The translations under genes were made by a program, and so were the position numbers. This document shows positions 41,501 to 51,440 of a DNA stretch of 64,000 nt, piece by piece (within the stretch, counting starts at the first letter, position 1; each line of letters opens with the position of its first letter). Source of the DNA: JACQFV01 sp964593585 (GTDB lineage: Bacteria; Zixibacteria; MSB-5A5; WJJR01). The notes under the pieces were generated by a model. The model did no database searches. It saw nothing but the letters and a program-made list of their open reading frames with translations, and was not told where the DNA came from. The stretch is taken from assembly GCA_964593585.1 (NCBI GenBank), contig CAZQIZ010000001.1, positions 62,001-126,000 of the forward strand, given 5' to 3'.

Positions 41501-43155
41501 AGCGCGTTGTCGCAGTTGTCGTCAAACGACGGGGTCCCGAATGCCAGTCCAGTGGCGGTGCAGTTGATCGTGGTGTCGCTGGGGCAGAAGACCACCGTCG
41601 GGTCCTCGTTGTCATCGACGCTCACGACGTAGGTGCACGTGTCCGCGCAACCCAGCGACGGCTCGGAGACAATCAATTGCAACGTGAAGTTCGCGCCGCA
41701 TGTGCTGCCGGCGTTCACGCTGACCGACGATCCGGTGCTCGAGCCGGAAATGCTGCCATTGCCCGAAATCGACCACTGGTAGCTGTAATTGCCGGCCGGT
41801 CCGTTGTAACTGTGACCGGTCGAGGAGGGGCAGAGTTCCAGCGGTCCCTGGATGCCGCAGTTCGGCTTCGGAACAACGACCAGGATCGCGGTGCAGGTCG
41901 ACTCTGTGCCTTCGGCATCGGTGATCGTCACGGTGTAGGTGCCGGCGTCGCCGGGCACGGCGTTAGTGATCGAAATACAGGAGTCCGTGCCGCAGGGGCA
42001 ACCCGGGCCGGACCAGGAGTAAGTATAGGGCCCCGCGCCGCCGCTCACGTCGACGCAGAAGGTCGCGTTGCTGCCCTCGCAGATCATCAGACTGTCGGGG
42101 CTCATGCTGCAAATGAGCGGCGGAGTGCAGACCGTGGCCGCCGACAGCGAACGGTCGGTGTTGCCCAGGTTCGGTGTCGGGCAATCGGCCTCGGCAAACC
42201 CTTCCCAGTCGATCAGGCGCATGTGATAGGGGGAACCGCTGATGCCGCCGGCCGAACGCACCACCGCGCCCAGCGAGGCGCACGGAACCGTGTTTCCGTT
42301 GGCATCTCTGCAACCCCAATCTTCACGGCTGGCGATGTGGCCGCCCCAGGCCAGCACCACATTCTCGCCGGCTGGATCGATGACCACCACCATCCGCGCT
42401 TCGGACTGGGCGGCGGTCAAGACACCCTCTTCGCCTTCCACGCACTTGTTACCGTTGCCGGTGCCGAGGGGATAGTCGGCGTAGTACATGTTGACGATCG
42501 TGCCGCCCCAGATGCGCATCTCGCGCTCCACCGCCGGCAGCGCCGCGCAAGCCGACTGCGGCTGAATGCCGTTGGGCAGATCGCCGTAGGGGTCATCGCA
42601 TTGCGGGCAGGGAATGGTGTACGCGTGCGTCCAATCGTTGATCGCCCCGCCGGCCAACGCGGTGCCGTAGGTCGGGTCCGGGAAGTAGGGGTCCACGTTG
42701 TGATTGCCGGTGTAATGGCACGCCGACCCCGGAATGTGCAAGCGGTTATAGCTGGTCAGAAAATCGATCGCGTGGGCGCCGCTGTGCTTGATGTCGTAAC
42801 CGAGCACAATACGGATCGTGTCGCTGCCCGTATAGCAGTCGGTCGGAATGTTCTCGATCCGGGCGCGATACGGGATGGACCAGCCCTCTTCGAGGTGGCC
42901 CTGTTGCTCGCCCACGTTGCCGTTCTGCCAGTTCGGCGAGCCGTCGGTCTCGTCCGGCGCGTCGGCCGAACCGTTGCGGAGCTGGTCCAAGTCGATCTTC
43001 ATCGGCGCGGCGATCGCATCCGGCGACATGATCGTCATCGTCGTCGCCGGCTCCAACTGCGCCTCAACCTGCGCCGCGGCCAGACCGGGCACCAGCATGA
43101 TGGCCAAGACCAGCCACAGCCAGCCCGGCCGGGTACAACCACTTTTAGTTCGCAT
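38599..43155 (-). CDS. Giant secreted protein B, paralogue of A, with type IX-style sorting tail
   Basis: 1518 residues from ATG at 43155, with the same AGGAGGAGGACA leader just before the start as protein A. Order: signal peptide (1-28, ending AAA); the shared N-terminal module (to about 345); Ig-like and PKD-like domains; four HYR-like units (about 518-825) of a different subtype (TPPVITC..TIDCA, SSYTRTWVATDACGNADTC); the shared Cys-rich and KFNGVVRTDL modules; and a sorting tail with LDQNYPNPFNAA and ASGIYFYRLQIG. Ends are strongly conserved with A, while the central array differs in unit type and number. It is likely exported by the same route and serves a related surface role. Confidence 0.85.
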   Translation of the reverse strand: MRTKSGCTRPGWLWLVLAIMLVPGLAAAQVEAQLEPATTMTIMSPDAIAAPMKIDLDQLRNGSADAPDETDGSPNWQNGNVGEQQGHLEEGWSIPYRARIENIPTDCYTGSDTIRIVLGYDIKHSGAHAIDFLTSYNRLHIPGSACHYTGNHNVDPYFPDPTYGTALAGGAINDWTHAYTIPCPQCDDPYGDLPNGIQPQSACAALPAVEREMRIWGGTIVNMYYADYPLGTGNGNKCVEGEEGVLTAAQSEARMVVVIDPAGENVVLAWGGHIASREDWGCRDANGNTVPCASLGAVVRSAGGISGSPYHMRLIDWEGFAEADCPTPNLGNTDRSLSAATVCTPPLICSMSPDSLMICEGSNATFCVDVSGGAGPYTYSWSGPGCPCGTDSCISITNAVPGDAGTYTVTITDAEGTESTCTAILVVVPKPNCGIQGPLELCPSSTGHSYNGPAGNYSYQWSISGNGSISGSSTGSSVSVNAGSTCGANFTLQLIVSEPSLGCADTCTYVVSVDDNEDPTVVFCPSDTTINCTATGLAFGTPSFDDNCDNALTVTVAQDTVPGDCPAEKTVTRTWTATDDCGNFVTCDQSIRIQDNTPPVITCPDNQTIDCAAAVNFGQPSATDDCSQVTISVLSTIATPGACPAESSYTRTWVATDACGNADTCSQTITKQDNTPPVITCAADTVIDCAADLNFGRPSATDNCSDVTISILSTIATPGACAAESSYTRTWVATDACGNADTCSRTITKQDITAPVLSCPADTTIDCAAVLAFGEPFATDDCSEVTIRILSTIAAPGACAAESSYTRTWEAMDACGNADTCSQTVTRQDTTDPICSAPNDTTIAQCDPARVCLPVSASDNCDPSVSCVITAGPGTLSNGQWCYTPTGDETVNVTVVCTDDCGNTCESSFAVTFEINEGPTCQFGELAPPGPCPPFLYTFQMTTTDPDGDSVVCVNTNPNVSFVDGVWSYTAGSGETIVDTIICADVPCGEACTSYVFINTPNPQPPICHAPNDTTIYLCESTEICLPLFAEFGSCSITFGPGTHVDSFWCYTPEVSDTVTVGIECVGICDTCRDSFTVAFIINEPPAIDCPDDSLVVAAGDSVTLDIPITDGDDSTLAVTIIGVTLDGVPTTPANEPSIDSAGHFEWQADDQAGVWCFTIEAADECVADTCTFCVEVTQEEEFCSLTQGAYGNAEGKFNGVVRTDLIFNLLSSPLVIGKPGRSVTFDQTDYMCIIERLPAGGPADTFVTALGNAAINSATCQTPTPLPVDKKGKFRNILLGQTITLALNTRLDAELGTFGLCPVFVTHDALPGSDGLMGTDDDVLNPGPDNTLGTFDDPVAIFYIPQSVLDALDALGLPQTVAGLLELANRALAAWPTGGASLSTINYAVDAINRGFDECRFVVFCGETLPAVAASTTGSLAKAVPSEYTLDQNYPNPFNAATVISYSLAHDGQVDLAVYNVLGQRVATLVSDFQAPGTYRVTWTGADDNGNTIASGIYFYRLQIGGQVQTRKMVLLK

Positions 43156-43609
43156 TGTCCTCCTCCTTAGGGGGGTAAGTACTGCGTTGATCAGATTACA
43201 AATCAGTTTTTCCAAAGTTGGTGATCACGGCCGATTTTTCTGTTCAGGACGCGGCGCTCGTGTCGGCCGGGCGTCGATCTCCACCGCCCGGTGTGGGTGC
43301 GCGCTCACAACGACAGAGCACACGATCACCACCAGATCACGTGCTTTGTCTGTCAGAGACGGCTGTTATCCTGTTCGACAAACTGCTGGTACAACGAGGC
43401 AAGCCGTGCGCGATGTCTATCGTGTATGTAAGTGGCCCCCTTGACAGCACTTCAGACTGTCTGCTATAGCACAACGCTAACGCCGACAGCCGTGCGATGT
43501 CAAATTAAATCGGTATTGATTTGCGAGTTGGTGCCGGGGATGTTAGGCCATCAAGTTAGAGGAAGTGCATAACGCGCTGTCGTACAATGTGATGCAAGAT
43601 GCCGCCTGG
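43156..43609. other. Intergenic region upstream of giant protein B
   Basis: 454 bases between the protein B start and the mtnA stop, both minus strand. No gene seen. The part near 43440-43600 is less GC-rich. It should contain the promoter of protein B; no clear boxes or mtnA terminator were recognised. Confidence 0.45.
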
Positions 43610-44644
43610 TCAGCCAGTGCGGCTCCCCGGGGTAATCCCTTGATCGGAGATGATCGCTGTCACCAATTCGGTCGGTGTCAGATCGAAAGCGGGCGAGTAG
43701 ATCTTCGCGCCGGGAGGCGCCAACCGCACCGGACCGACATCGCTCACCTCGGCCGTTGATCGCTCCTCGATCGGGATGTACCGACCGTTCGGCAGTGTGG
43801 GATCGAAGGTGGATGTGGGGGCAGCCACATAGAACGGAACCCCATGATGGGCCGCGAGCACCGCCAGATTGTAGGTGCCGATCTTGTTGACCACATCCCC
43901 GTTGGCGGCGATCCGGTCGGCCCCGACGATCACCGCGTCGATCCGTCTCTTGGCAAACAGCGAGGCCGCCGTATTGTCGGTGATCAACGTGCAGGGCACT
44001 CCCTGCTGCATCAATTCCCACATTGTCAGCCGCGCACCTTGCCAGACCGGACGCGTTTCATCGGCGAAGACATGCAAGCGCACTCCCCGCGCATGGGCGC
44101 AGTAGATCGGCGCGAGCGCGGTGCCGATGCCCGACGTCGCCAGCGCTCCGGCGTTGCAATGTGTCAGGATGTTCATGCCGTCGCGAAGAAGCGGGAGACC
44201 ATACTCGCCGATCTTGCGGCACATCGACTGGTCTTCGGTGTGAATGGCGGCGGCTTCCTGTTCTAGGGCGGCTCTCAGTCCGGCCGCGTCGGACACGTCG
44301 GCGTCCCCCGCGGCGCGCATCATCCGGTCGACCGCCCACATCAAGTTCACCGCAGTTGGCCGCGCCGCCTTCAGTCGGCGCGCATCCTCGTCCAACTGCG
44401 CCCGAACGCGCTCCAGCGATGCGGCGGCGTCGCTGATCGACAGGACCATGCCGTAGGCCGCCGCCACGCCGATCGCCGGCGCGCCGCGCACCGTCAGATT
44501 ACGGATCGCCTCGAAGACATCCATGACGCCGGTGCATGTCACCGTCGTCACCCGCGTCGGCAGCGCGCGCTGATCGAGCAATTCCAGCGCGCCGTCGCGC
44601 CAGGCCAGCGTCTGAAACGTCATCTGGACTTCGGGATTGGCCAT
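43610..44644 (-). CDS. mtnA: S-methyl-5-thioribose-1-phosphate isomerase
   Basis: 344 residues. It isomerises methylthioribose-1-phosphate to methylthioribulose-1-phosphate in methionine salvage. Family hallmarks are NLTVRGAPAIGVAAAYG near residue 50, the catalytic Cys in THCNAGALAT, and the catalytic Asp region GADRIAANGDVVNKIGTY. The eIF2B-alpha-like fold explains similarity to translation factors, but these motifs favour the isomerase. No other salvage genes are nearby. ATG at 44644 (MANPEVQ) is preferred; ATG at 44623 also fits, and the open frame to 44725 runs into the sdh terminator. Confidence 0.93.
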   Translation of the reverse strand: MANPEVQMTFQTLAWRDGALELLDQRALPTRVTTVTCTGVMDVFEAIRNLTVRGAPAIGVAAAYGMVLSISDAAASLERVRAQLDEDARRLKAARPTAVNLMWAVDRMMRAAGDADVSDAAGLRAALEQEAAAIHTEDQSMCRKIGEYGLPLLRDGMNILTHCNAGALATSGIGTALAPIYCAHARGVRLHVFADETRPVWQGARLTMWELMQQGVPCTLITDNTAASLFAKRRIDAVIVGADRIAANGDVVNKIGTYNLAVLAAHHGVPFYVAAPTSTFDPTLPNGRYIPIEERSTAEVSDVGPVRLAPPGAKIYSPAFDLTPTELVTAIISDQGITPGSRTG

Positions 44645-44706
44645 CGATTCAAGTATCCGCAATTCTCCGCGCGGGGGAAAGTCAATCTTGCCGCGGCGCC
44701 GCCAGC

Positions 44707-44733
44707 GCAAAAAAAGGGCGGCCATAGCCGCCC
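44707..44733 (-). terminator. Intrinsic terminator of the sdhCAB operon
   Basis: On the minus strand GGGCGGC-TATG-GCCGCCC (44733-44716) is followed by an unbroken run of T (44715-44709). It starts about 24 bases after the sdhB stop. It is the clearest Rho-independent terminator in the window besides that of the riboswitch. Confidence 0.92.
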
Positions 44734-44756
44734 TCGTTGATCACTGCTCGGCGCGC

Positions 44757-45538
44757 TCAATCCCCGCCGGCCGCCACCTTGGGCTCGGGCCCGAGGCAGG
44801 CGCGACGCAACGCGGTGCGATAGTCGCGGTTCATCTCCGCGATCACCCGCACCGAAATCTCCTTCGGGCAGACCGCTTCGCACTCAAACGTGTTCGTGCA
44901 GGAGCCGAACCCTTCCTTGTCCATCTGCTCGACCATCTTGATCACCCGGATGTCGCGTTCGGGCTGCCCCTGCGGCAGATGCGCCAATTGGGAGATCTTG
45001 GCGGCGGTGAAAAGCGAGGCCGACGCGTTCTTGCAGGCGGCCACGCAGGCGCCGCATCCGATGCAGGCGGCGGCGTCCATCGCCAGGTCGGCTTCCTTCT
45101 TCGGAATCGGGATCGCGTTGCCGTCGGGCGCGTTGCCGGTGCTGACCGAGACATAACCGCCCGCCTGAATGATGCGGTCCAGCGCCGAGCGGTCGACGAT
45201 CAGGTCGCGCAGGACCGGAAAGGCTTTGGCCCGCCACGGCTCGATGCGGATCACGTCCCCGTCCTTGAACCGTCGCATGTGCAACTGACAGACGGTCGTG
45301 CCGCGGTCGCCGCCGTGCGGCACGCCGTTGATCACCAGCGAACAGGTCCCGCAGATGCCTTCACGGCAATCGTGATCAAAGGCAATCGGGTCCTCACCCT
45401 TGGTGATCAGGCCTTCGTTGACGACATCCAGCATCTCAAGAAAGGACATGTCCTTGCTGATGCCCTCGGCCTGATAAGTGACGAACCCGCCCTTGTCCTT
45501 GGCGGACTTCTGCCGCCAGACATGCAGTGTAAGCTTCA

Positions 45539-45542
<4 letters not shown>
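44757..45542 (-). CDS. sdhB: Succinate dehydrogenase/fumarate reductase iron-sulfur subunit
   Basis: 261 residues. The N-terminal plant-type ferredoxin domain carries CREGICGTCSLVING plus a later Cys (TTVCQLH) for [2Fe-2S]. The C-terminal domain carries CIGCGACVAAC and CTNTFECEAVCPKEI for [4Fe-4S] and [3Fe-4S]. It passes electrons from the SdhA flavin to quinone in the membrane. The start overlaps the sdhA stop (45539-45542). The sequence style (MKLTLHVWRQ start) is that of the Bacteroidetes/epsilon b558-type complex. Confidence 0.95.
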
Positions 45543-47455
<1,913 letters not shown>

Positions 47456-47469
47456 AGATCACTCCTGCC

Positions 47470-48129
47470 TCAGCGGACCACGCCGAGGAGAATCGAAATC
47501 GGAATCGAGATGTACCCCAACACGAGAATGATCGTAATGACCGTCGCCGCCTTCTCGATCTTCGGCAGCGTGCGCGTGCTCGCCCAGCCGGCGGTCTGGA
47601 AAACGCTGGCGATGCCGTGCGACAAATGGAACCCCAGCAGGATCATGGCGACGACATACGAGACGCTGATGAGCGGATTGGAGAACCCGGCGACCACCAT
47701 GGCGTGGATGTCGGGATGCCCGCCCGTATCCAGCATCGTCTGGTACTGAGGATTGGTGATTTTCCAGGTGTAGTGGGCCAGATGGTAAACGACAAACGCG
47801 AGCAACATGAGACCGGAGTAGACCATCGTGCGCGAGGCCAGTGTGGCGCGCACCGCCCGCTTCTGGGCGTAGTCGATTGGACGGGCGGCGTTGTTCAACA
47901 GGGTGAGACGGATGGTGACCACGATATGTAAGATCGCGGTCATGGCGATCACCGCCCGCACCAGCCACAGCAGGGCCGGGAACATCCGCAACTTCTCGCC
48001 ATAGGCGTTGAAGACCTCCGGTCCGAGGAAGACTTGGAGGTTGCCGATCATGTGCCCGACAACGAACAACAGCAGGATGACGCCGGTGAGGGCGACGATG
48101 ATCTTCAGACTAACGGTCGAATTCCACAT
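47470..48129 (-). CDS. sdhC: Succinate dehydrogenase cytochrome b558 subunit
   Basis: 219 residues with five hydrophobic helices and conserved His in VVGHMIGNLQVF, ILHIVVTIR, VYHLAHYTW and GFHLSHGIAS. These fit the di-haem b558 family of single-subunit membrane anchors (Bacillus, Bacteroidetes, Chlorobi) rather than the SdhC/SdhD pair of Proteobacteria. It anchors SdhAB and reduces quinone, probably menaquinone. It is the first gene of the operon; the upstream 240 bases have no gene. Confidence 0.93.
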   Translation of the reverse strand: MWNSTVSLKIIVALTGVILLLFVVGHMIGNLQVFLGPEVFNAYGEKLRMFPALLWLVRAVIAMTAILHIVVTIRLTLLNNAARPIDYAQKRAVRATLASRTMVYSGLMLLAFVVYHLAHYTWKITNPQYQTMLDTGGHPDIHAMVVAGFSNPLISVSYVVAMILLGFHLSHGIASVFQTAGWASTRTLPKIEKAATVITIILVLGYISIPISILLGVVR

Positions 48130-48322
48130 ACAGGGATCCCGCGGGCGCCGGAGGCGCCGGTTGGCGCATTTGCGAGCAAATCAGGCTGCATTCGGTTGAA
48201 GGCGGTTTCTGACATGGGCTTAAACCACCCCGACGGGGCGGGAGATCGAGGATATTGACACCCCCGTTTCCGTACAAGGGGTTTTTGCCCCGCTATGGCA
48301 ATTTCGCCGCCTCCAATGACAC

Positions 48323-48350
48323 GGCCGCCGGACCCGCGGGTCCGGCGGCC
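48323..48350. terminator. Long GC palindrome after the ribbon-helix-helix gene
   Basis: GGCCGCCGGACCC (48323-48335) is followed almost directly by its complement GGGTCCGGCGGCC (48338-48350). It lies 20 bases past the stop of the RHH gene on the minus strand. There is no T-run; it is probably a terminator or REP-like dyad. Confidence 0.5.
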
Positions 48351-48369
48351 GCATCGGTTGGGAGCCCGG

Positions 48370-48756
48370 CTAACTGCGTCCGGTCTTGAGGATGTTGGTC
48401 ACCAATTGCTTTTTGATTTGCGAGCGTTTAGTGCCCTTCGCGATCCCCGATGGGAAGCGCGCGCCGACGTTGTCGAGAAAGGAGTCGACCTCGCGTTCGA
48501 TCGCGCTCTTGGCCAGTTCGGGATGGGTGCGAAAGATCACGGTGTGCAGCGCCCGGCGGATCACGCTGGCGACCGAGGTGCCGTCCTTGCGCGCCATCTT
48601 GCGCAGAATCGACAGTTCATCGGGATTGAGGATCAGCGAAAACGGCTGCTTCAGGCCGGCGGCTTTGCGTCCGCGGCGTGTCACGCGACGCCGCGGCCGT
48701 CCCGCTGCGGTTCGCGCGCCCGCCTCCATACTGCGTTTAGCGGTCTTGGGTGACAT
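48370..48756 (-). CDS. Ribbon-helix-helix-like DNA-binding protein, unknown target
   Basis: 128 residues. A very basic N-terminus (RPRRRVTRRGRKAAG) precedes a beta-strand and two helices, FSLILNPDELSILRKMARKDG and SVASVIRRALHTVI. This matches the ribbon-helix-helix fold of MetJ/Arc-type regulators. A 55-residue C-terminal helical tail follows. No partner toxin gene is adjacent, so an antitoxin role is not supported. ATG at 48756 has AAGGAATCAGG upstream. It is a single gene between the sdh operon and the M1 peptidase. Confidence 0.65.
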   Translation of the reverse strand: MSPKTAKRSMEAGARTAAGRPRRRVTRRGRKAAGLKQPFSLILNPDELSILRKMARKDGTSVASVIRRALHTVIFRTHPELAKSAIEREVDSFLDNVGARFPSGIAKGTKRSQIKKQLVTNILKTGRS

Positions 48757-48988
48757 CCTGATTCCTTGGATTGGGGTTGATGAATCGGACCTGTTAACTG
48801 ACGGAACTCATATAATCACAGTGGAAGTCGCGCCGTCAATCGAAATCGACACAATTCAGCTCACATGCGACCAATGCGGCAGCAAGCCCCTGCCGGATCA
48901 TAGTTGCACGACGCAGACTCCCGTCGCACAAACACGGCACCCATATTGCTTTACTTGTTGATGGGGCGATTAGTTCCCCGGCCACGGA

Positions 48989-51331
48989 TCACGGTTTGGC
49001 GACGATCCGCTCCTCAGCGAGAATTGTGTAGTAGTCGTTAAAGCGAATGTCGCGCGGGCGTTCCGCCATTCCACTGAAACTAAACTCGGTACGCGGTCCG
49101 GTTACTTCGAGCAGGCGCGTGCGCTGGCCTTCCTCGTAGACGATCGTGATCGGCATGAAGGCGCGAAAGGCGGAATCGACGCCGAGTTGGTCGACGCGCA
49201 CCCGCGCGGTCCATGTCCCATCGTCGGCGCGCTCCCGCTCCCAGGAGTACTCATAGCGGGGAATCTGCGTGCCATAGACCCACTGGTCGAAGAACCACTG
49301 CATGTCCGCGCCGACATGCCGTTCCACCACCGCTTGAAAGTCCTGCGTCGATGCATCGCGATGGGCAAACGACGACACATAGTCGCGCATCATCGCCAGG
49401 AAGCGCTCGTCGGAGCCGCGCTCGTAATCGTACATCATATTGCGCAGCATGTGCAGCACATAGGCACCCTTGGAATACACCAGCTTGCTGTAGGAACCTG
49501 GCGAGCGCATGGACGAGCAGCGGGTCCCCAGCCAGATCGGCGCCGCAGAGGGCCCCTCATGCCAAAACTCATGGCCCCCGACCTGCAGGATATTATCGCG
49601 CCAGTCCTTCAGGAGATCATAAAACACCCTGGTGCCGGGATTGCGCGCCTGCACATACATCGCCCCGGCGTACTCGGCAAATCCCTCCGACAGCCACTGG
49701 TCATGATACGTGGACCAGCCCACTAGATGGCCGAACCACTGATGCGCCACCTCATGGGCACGGAACGCGTCGGTGATCCCCTTGCGGCTGGTCTCAAACG
49801 AGTACCAGGCCAAATGCAACAGTTGCGGGAACCCTTGGCCGTGGATCGCCGGAATCTCGGTGGCGGCCAGATGCGGCCAGGGATAGGGCCCGAACGAGCG
49901 GCTGAACAGGCGGACGGCCCCCTCGATGTCCGCCGCCACTGCTTTCTTGATATCGCCGGCGAACAGGCCGGTGGGATGATTGCGGCTGCGGTAGATGTCC
50001 AGACGTGTCCCTTCCAGCATCGTGGACGTGAGAACATCGAAACTGCCGTAGTTTAATGAGACAAAGCAGGAGGGGTTGTATGTCCGCCAGACCTTTGTCC
50101 GCCAGTCGCCGTGCACACTGTCCGACAACAGTTCCCCCGACGAGACCAATTCATAATGTTTGGGGAAGGTGAACGCGGTGCGATAGCTCGCGCGTTCCAG
50201 CGGCCGTCCAACCGGCACCCAGCGGGTGGTGTACCGGATGGCAAAGTCCCCCCACGGATACTTGTTCAGCAGTTGGTCGCCGCGGTAGAAGAAACGCAGG
50301 TCGGTGGTATCGCCGCGGCGCAGCGGCGCGGGGATGCGCAACACCAGCCAGCCCGCCTTGTCATTGTAGATAAATGGGAGAGGGTGCCCGTCGAGGAGAA
50401 TCGAGTCGACATCCAGTCGCGGCGCGAGCGTCACCGCCATGTCGCCCAGCCGGTCGCGGCGCGGTACGGCGCGCGCGGTGACATCGAGTTCGACCTTGGC
50501 CGACGGTCTGATGAGCACACGGGAATCGTACTCGACGATCGCAAATCCGCCGTTGACCAGCGCGGCGCGCGCGTCGGATTCGTCGGGCCGACGGCGACGG
50601 TCATAGGAGCAGACCAGATCGAATGCTCCCTGGTCCGGCGTGCCTTGCGGCCGACGCAACAGGTTGATGGCTTCCTCGTTTTCCTCATCCAGGATGAAGT
50701 GCAGCTGACGCTGGTCGGCCAGATCGGCCGCCAGATAGAGGAAGGTGTTCGGCGCCGGATCGCGTAGCAGCATCCGCCACCCTTGCGCCGCCAGACTCGT
50801 GGCCAAATCGTCGTTGGCGGTCTCCTCCCACTGACGCACCGCGCCGGCGCGCGGCAGACGCGGTTCCGGCACCAGTGTATCGAGACAGGCCCACAACCCC
50901 GCCGCCGTCAGCGAATCGAAGAAGCGGGCATACAGGCGCGTAAATGACGACTCGAGGATGCTGTCGCCGCAGAAACGGGCCAGTTGCCCGCGCTCAATCG
51001 CGGTCGGTGGTTGATAGCGCAGCCGGCCCTTGCCGGTGAAGTAGCATCCGGTGGGACGCCCTCCGACCGTCTGCAACAGATGGATGGTCCCCGACTCAAA
51101 GGTCCAAGTCCCCAAATCGCCGGCCCAAACGGCCCCGGCACGGACCATGTACACCCGCCCCGGATCGATTGTCGGACGATCCAGTGAGTCGTAGACTGCC
51201 TGATCCCAGCCAGCGATCCGGGTGATTGTCTTGGCCGATAGATCATCGGTCGCCCACAGACTGATTGCGAGGATGATGAGCCATCCGATCCAACAGCGTC
51301 GGCGCCTCCTGATGGTCTGCGTCCCAGGCAT
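48989..51331 (-). CDS. M1-family metallopeptidase, secreted, with atypical substrate loop
   Basis: 780 residues. It has a signal or anchor helix (about 14-30, WIGWLIILAISLWATDDLSA), a long N-terminal region unlike standard M1 (to about 300), then the M1 beta-sandwich and gluzincin domain. The zinc motif HEVAHQWFGH (around residue 525) with the downstream Glu in WLSEGFAEYAG is intact. The GAMEN exopeptidase motif is not seen; HGQGFPQLLH occupies its place. Activity as a zinc peptidase is likely, but aminopeptidase specificity is not assured. ATG at 51331 gives the signal sequence; no strong Shine-Dalgarno. It lies 109 bases after the M14 peptidase on the same strand. Confidence 0.85.
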   Translation of the reverse strand: MPGTQTIRRRRRCWIGWLIILAISLWATDDLSAKTITRIAGWDQAVYDSLDRPTIDPGRVYMVRAGAVWAGDLGTWTFESGTIHLLQTVGGRPTGCYFTGKGRLRYQPPTAIERGQLARFCGDSILESSFTRLYARFFDSLTAAGLWACLDTLVPEPRLPRAGAVRQWEETANDDLATSLAAQGWRMLLRDPAPNTFLYLAADLADQRQLHFILDEENEEAINLLRRPQGTPDQGAFDLVCSYDRRRRPDESDARAALVNGGFAIVEYDSRVLIRPSAKVELDVTARAVPRRDRLGDMAVTLAPRLDVDSILLDGHPLPFIYNDKAGWLVLRIPAPLRRGDTTDLRFFYRGDQLLNKYPWGDFAIRYTTRWVPVGRPLERASYRTAFTFPKHYELVSSGELLSDSVHGDWRTKVWRTYNPSCFVSLNYGSFDVLTSTMLEGTRLDIYRSRNHPTGLFAGDIKKAVAADIEGAVRLFSRSFGPYPWPHLAATEIPAIHGQGFPQLLHLAWYSFETSRKGITDAFRAHEVAHQWFGHLVGWSTYHDQWLSEGFAEYAGAMYVQARNPGTRVFYDLLKDWRDNILQVGGHEFWHEGPSAAPIWLGTRCSSMRSPGSYSKLVYSKGAYVLHMLRNMMYDYERGSDERFLAMMRDYVSSFAHRDASTQDFQAVVERHVGADMQWFFDQWVYGTQIPRYEYSWERERADDGTWTARVRVDQLGVDSAFRAFMPITIVYEEGQRTRLLEVTGPRTEFSFSGMAERPRDIRFNDYYTILAEERIVAKP

Positions 51332-51440
51332 CGGGGTGGAAGATAGACGATGGTGGCGGATCCGCCAATGGAATCCGGCTGCCCAAAATGCGAAACGCGC
51401 CGCGAGGGCGGCGCGTTCCACAAGTCATAAGCGGCAGACC

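Noticed and set aside
38803..43170. Long plus-strand open frames opposite giant protein B
   Set aside because: Same reasoning: antisense shadows of a repetitive GC-rich gene with no domain or ribosome site of their own.
48370..48756. Ribbon-helix-helix gene as the antitoxin of a toxin-antitoxin pair
   Set aside because: No small toxin-like gene lies on either side; the neighbours are sdhC and a large peptidase.
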